The notes under the pieces: generated by a model | Databases searched by the model: none | What the model saw: only the letters and a program-made list of their open reading frames with translations | What the model was told of the DNA's origin: nothing | Made by a program: the position numbers and the translations under genes | DNA from: Bacteroidota bacterium | GTDB taxonomy: Bacteria; Bacteroidota; Bacteroidia; Bacteroidales; FEN-979 | Length of the DNA stretch: 64,000 nucleotides | Assembly (NCBI GenBank): GCA_026391835.1 | Contig: JAPLDF010000009.1 | Coordinates: 1 to 64,000, forward strand | Direction of reading: 5' to 3' | Shown: piece by piece, positions 62,301-64,000 of the stretch | How the letters are laid out: each line of letters starts with the position of its first letter | How positions within the stretch are numbered: the first letter of the stretch is position 1

Positions 62301-63543
62301 CAGTGAGGACCCCGGTAACAGGATCACAACTGATCCAGGGGAAATAAGATTCCTTACCATCTACATTGGGTCCCTGGTTTATCCTGACCGGGGCCGACCA
62401 GGTTGTTCCGCCATTGGATGACCGGATGATATAGGCGCTTTTATTGGTGCCTGTATTTGTACCGGGGTAACCGATATTTGACCAGGCTACATAGATGTTT
62501 CCATTGTTGGGACCCCCGCTGATATCGACGGCCATAACCGGGAAGGAATTCACCCGCATACCTTTCAATACGCCGGTTTCACGGATTCCCCTGATGTTTG
62601 AAATAATTTTGGCTGCAGTACTGAAAGTTGCCCCGCCATCCAGGGATTTGGTAAACCCGATACCATCTTCGGTAAGGCCGGAAACCGGGTAGGTTGCCCA
62701 GATCGCATAGACCTCGCCGTTTGGGCCAGTCTGAAGGTTGACGCCGTGGTTAAAGGTGGAGATACTCCCCGAGATGGGCGTTTTTGTTGACCATGTGAGC
62801 CCGTCGTTTGTTGAACGGGATAACAGTACCTGGTAATTGTTGGTGCCGCCAAAGTCGGTCCATGCCGTATAAAGATTGCCTTCATAGGGGCTGGTACTTT
62901 TATTGTCGATCCACATATGGTTCTTATCTGCGAGCGTCCCGGGATTTGGCGCGATGGATGCAGTCGCCCATGTGGTTCCGTCGTCGGAATAAGCGACACC
63001 CTGGCCGCTTGAACTGTTGATGAAGTTCACATATTCACGGCCATTCAGACCAATTGCAGTAGTAGGATCCCCGCGATTTGTTCCGCCTGCGCCGCCCGAA
63101 GAACCAACCCAGCCGATACCGGCATTGGAGGATTGGAAATAGTTTGCGCCCAGCACCGATCCTACCGAACCGCCGCTCCACGTGGTTGAATTGTTCGAAT
63201 TTAAGATGTAATCTGCATTGTTCGGGTCGACAAATACGGAATTTTCACTTTCAGTCACATCGGTGAGGTTGGTAACCGGAATATCCGGGGAGTTGGCGGT
63301 TTTGACGCCACGCGAAACAATCCTGGTGCCCTTGAAAATGGCCGGTGCAATCTGGACTTGCGGGTTGTATGGGGTCAGCCCCTTTTCAGCCATTTTCATC
63401 CAGTAATCCATGTTGTCGACCCGTGGATCCAACTGGTCAAAAACACTTTTTTTGACAGGCACATTGTTTTTTTGCTGGGCAAATCCAACCGAAAAGGTAA
63501 GTAGAAAAGCCATTAAACAGAGATAATGCAGGTTTTTTTTCAT
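59305..63543 (-). CDS. T9SS cargo protein, paralogue with propeller, PKD, CUB and Ig-like modules
   Basis: A 1412-residue protein starting with signal peptide MKKNLHYLCLMAFLLTFSVG. The propeller (about 95-505) is closely similar to the neighbour (VTESENSVFVDPNNADYILN, SSNGGTTW, STDAGNTW). It then has two PKD modules (510-672), CUB-like (680-795), FN3-like (798-895, NLGWTKNVSNNDVMIVW), jelly-roll (900-1070, LPFAENFATATLPGCW), two Ig-like type A units (1072-1250), the coathanger-like module and the sorting domain (VYPNPTSGTFTLAL, TRIIKQ). The last 150 residues of the two paralogues are nearly identical, including the spacer GPAKSAIVAATSENG, which suggests recent tandem duplication or conversion of the tail with reshuffling of the middle modules. 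Confidence 0.88.
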   Translation of the reverse strand: MKKNLHYLCLMAFLLTFSVGFAQQKNNVPVKKSVFDQLDPRVDNMDYWMKMAEKGLTPYNPQVQIAPAIFKGTRIVSRGVKTANSPDIPVTNLTDVTESENSVFVDPNNADYILNSNNSTTWSGGSVGSVLGANYFQSSNAGIGWVGSSGGAGGTNRGDPTTAIGLNGREYVNFINSSSGQGVAYSDDGTTWATASIAPNPGTLADKNHMWIDNKSTSPYEGNLYTAWTDFGGTNNYQVLLSRSTNDGLTWSTKTPISGSISTFNHGVNLQTGPNGEVYAIWATYPVSGLTEDGIGFTKSLDGGATFSTAAKIISNIRGIRETGVLKGMRVNSFPVMAVDISGGPNNGNIYVAWSNIGYPGTNTGTNKSAYIIRSSNGGTTWSAPVRINQGPNVDGKESYFPWISCDPVTGVLTAVFYDDRNVSSTQCEVYSAYSTDAGNTWTDFLVSDVAFTPAAIPGLASSYMGDYLGITSKGGKVYPCWTDNRGGVYMTYVSPFELGLNADFVSLNTTVCSGSGITFSDVSTGPPTSWTWSFPGGSPATFVGKTPPAITYSTAGTYDVSLTVSDGVTTDTETKTGFITVKNVIAGFTGTPTTVVVGNTVTFTDNSSCSPVSWAWSFPGGTPSSYNGQTPPAITYNTLGTYNVSLTVTKPSGSDTKTKTGYITVTPPIFNIASGSVTTCTGDFYDTGGPTGIYMDNEVITETFYPSTPGAMLRFNFTSFVTESGYDTLTIYNGINSSAPLIGKYHGSLSPGIVLATNAYGALTFRFRSDVSLTYDGWAASISCVTGIVADPAAFTATTASTSQINLGWTKNVSNNDVMIVWAPTNTFGVPVNGTVYSTGGTITGGGTVLYRGSLAAFNHTSLSQNTAYFYKAFSYDAGNSYSSGLSATATTLCGVASLPFAENFATATLPGCWTKQISGTGAVDKWTVSNTAIAGGAAYEMKSTYQNISPAITRLVTPPINTTGVSQLNLSFKHMLDAYGTGCTLRIQSSTNGTTWTNEAWSIASTAANVGPETVSTTVLSNLNSTNTLIAFTIEGNLFQYDYWYVDAVAITYTCGTTYPVSVSISPSASNICPNTPVTFTATPVNGGTIPAYQWKVNGTNAGTGSTSYSYVPVNNDMVTCILTSNSLCTSGNPATSNTVTMTVNPIVPVGVSIAASANPVGEGTPVTFTASPVNGGATPSYQWQVNNTNAGSNQDSYSYTPVNGDVVKCILTSSASCTTGNPATSNTISMTVNNIPGIRNLNDITITGTQCFDASQTISVAGNGTTFTVQNGGSSTMVAGQNIIFYPGTTVDPGGYLLGYIAPGGPYCIGPAKSAIVAATSENGMKPEKPFFRVYPNPTSGTFTLALNGYVPAEKTSVEIYDMKGEKIISAEIIDEMLQEFSLSGRPVGIYLVRVISERSSGTTRIIKQ

Positions 63544-63615
63544 AGCGCAGGGATCAATGTTGTAAATAGTTGATTTTGTTTGTTTTTTGACGGTTAAACA
63601 ATCGGGTGATAATAT

Positions 63616-64000
63616 TTAGTTTTGTTTGATAATCCTGACAGTTCCCGGGTTCTTTTCATTGATAACACGGATCAGGTAGATCCCTGCCGGTTTGCCTGTC
63701 AATGAAAATTCGTGTTTCCGGACGTCAGTCAAATCACTTGAGAAAATCTTTTGTCCCTTCATATCGTAAATTTCGACGACGTATTTTTCGGTGTTTTCCG
63801 CTGAATTGATTTCAAACATAAATTTACCGGTTGTCGGATTGGGATAGATCCTGTAAAACGACTGGTCCATTGCCGATGGAGGTCCATTTGTACCTCCCGT
63901 TGCTGTTGCAATTGACGGTGCCATGCACCATGGTCCTACAGGCGCAATATAGCCATATAAATATCCGCCTTCTTCAACATAGGTCCCAGGATAAAAGAGA
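63616..64000 (-). CDS. C-terminal part of a further T9SS cargo protein (cut by the window end)
   Basis: The frame runs open off the right edge of the window. Its visible 128 residues are the end of the coathanger-like module (FYPGTYVEEGGYLYGYIAP, GPWCMAPS), a linker and the type A sorting domain (IYPNPTTGKFMFEI, GIYLIRV, VRIIKQN). The Met near 63924 is internal to this frame, not a start. What lies upstream is unknown. It shows that the cargo cluster continues beyond the window. Confidence 0.85.
   Translation of the reverse strand, partial: LFYPGTYVEEGGYLYGYIAPVGPWCMAPSIATATGGTNGPPSAMDQSFYRIYPNPTTGKFMFEINSAENTEKYVVEIYDMKGQKIFSSDLTDVRKHEFSLTGKPAGIYLIRVINEKNPGTVRIIKQN

Noticed and set aside
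55600..63543. Calling the propeller proteins sialidases
   Set aside because: Asp-box-like repeats are present, but the catalytic Arg triad and Tyr/Glu pair could not be identified.

Overview
The window comes from a member of the Bacteroidota, probably an uncultured free-living Bacteroidales-like organism. Four things point there: many large secreted proteins ending in a type IX secretion (T9SS) C-terminal sorting domain, a ResB-CcsA cytochrome c maturation fusion, Bacteroidota promoter elements (TTG, 19-21 bases, TAnnTTTG), and mostly weak Shine-Dalgarno sites. I see no rRNA, tRNA, CRISPR array, insertion sequence or phage gene.

Layout. (1) 0-4 kb, minus strand: an outer-membrane barrel protein, a SUMF1-OmpA fusion, and a secreted protein with the complete spacing of zinc ligands of the P1 nuclease/phospholipase C fold. 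(2) 4-15 kb: a signalling island. It has a REC-PAS-HisKA_3 kinase overlapping a LuxR-type regulator, a lone CheY-like receiver, and a convergent operon of a 1282-residue hybrid kinase with three receivers, a CheB-CheR fusion and two REC-kinase proteins. Two promoters of the island share a 29-base element. (3) 15-33 kb: CorA-type transporter, an excisionase-like HTH protein and a membrane protein, S46 dipeptidyl-peptidase, secreted superoxide dismutase with a C-terminal extension, a DUF1566-like protein, a C25 (gingipain-type) protease, ResB-CcsA, an SDR oxidoreductase, an HTH-MNT/HEPN toxin-antitoxin pair with a likely operator, a TfoX-N protein, a DUF4173-like membrane protein and a dicarboxylate symporter. 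(4) 33-64 kb, all minus strand: a run of very large T9SS cargo proteins (two relatives sharing an unrecognised N-terminal domain, an M14 carboxypeptidase, an S8 subtilase, two BNR/sialidase-like propeller proteins, and a gene cut by the window end).

The most striking object is the 10.8 kb gene at 37026-47817. It encodes an array of about 31 Ig-like units of about 90 residues, and three small lesions (an 83-base loss, a 2-base loss and a 23-base tandem duplication) split it into four frames, separating the signal peptide from the sorting domain. Only reads can tell whether this is biology or assembly error in near-identical repeats.

Working together: the cargo proteins share a common tail (a roughly 70-residue module like the 3-coathanger stack plus the sorting domain) and several share a jelly-roll module, which fits extracellular protein or polymer degradation and adhesion. 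The signalling island looks like a chemotaxis-derived regulatory system without CheA or a receptor in view. Starts were moved inward from the longest open frame where an ATG with a signal peptide or better spacing was visible.
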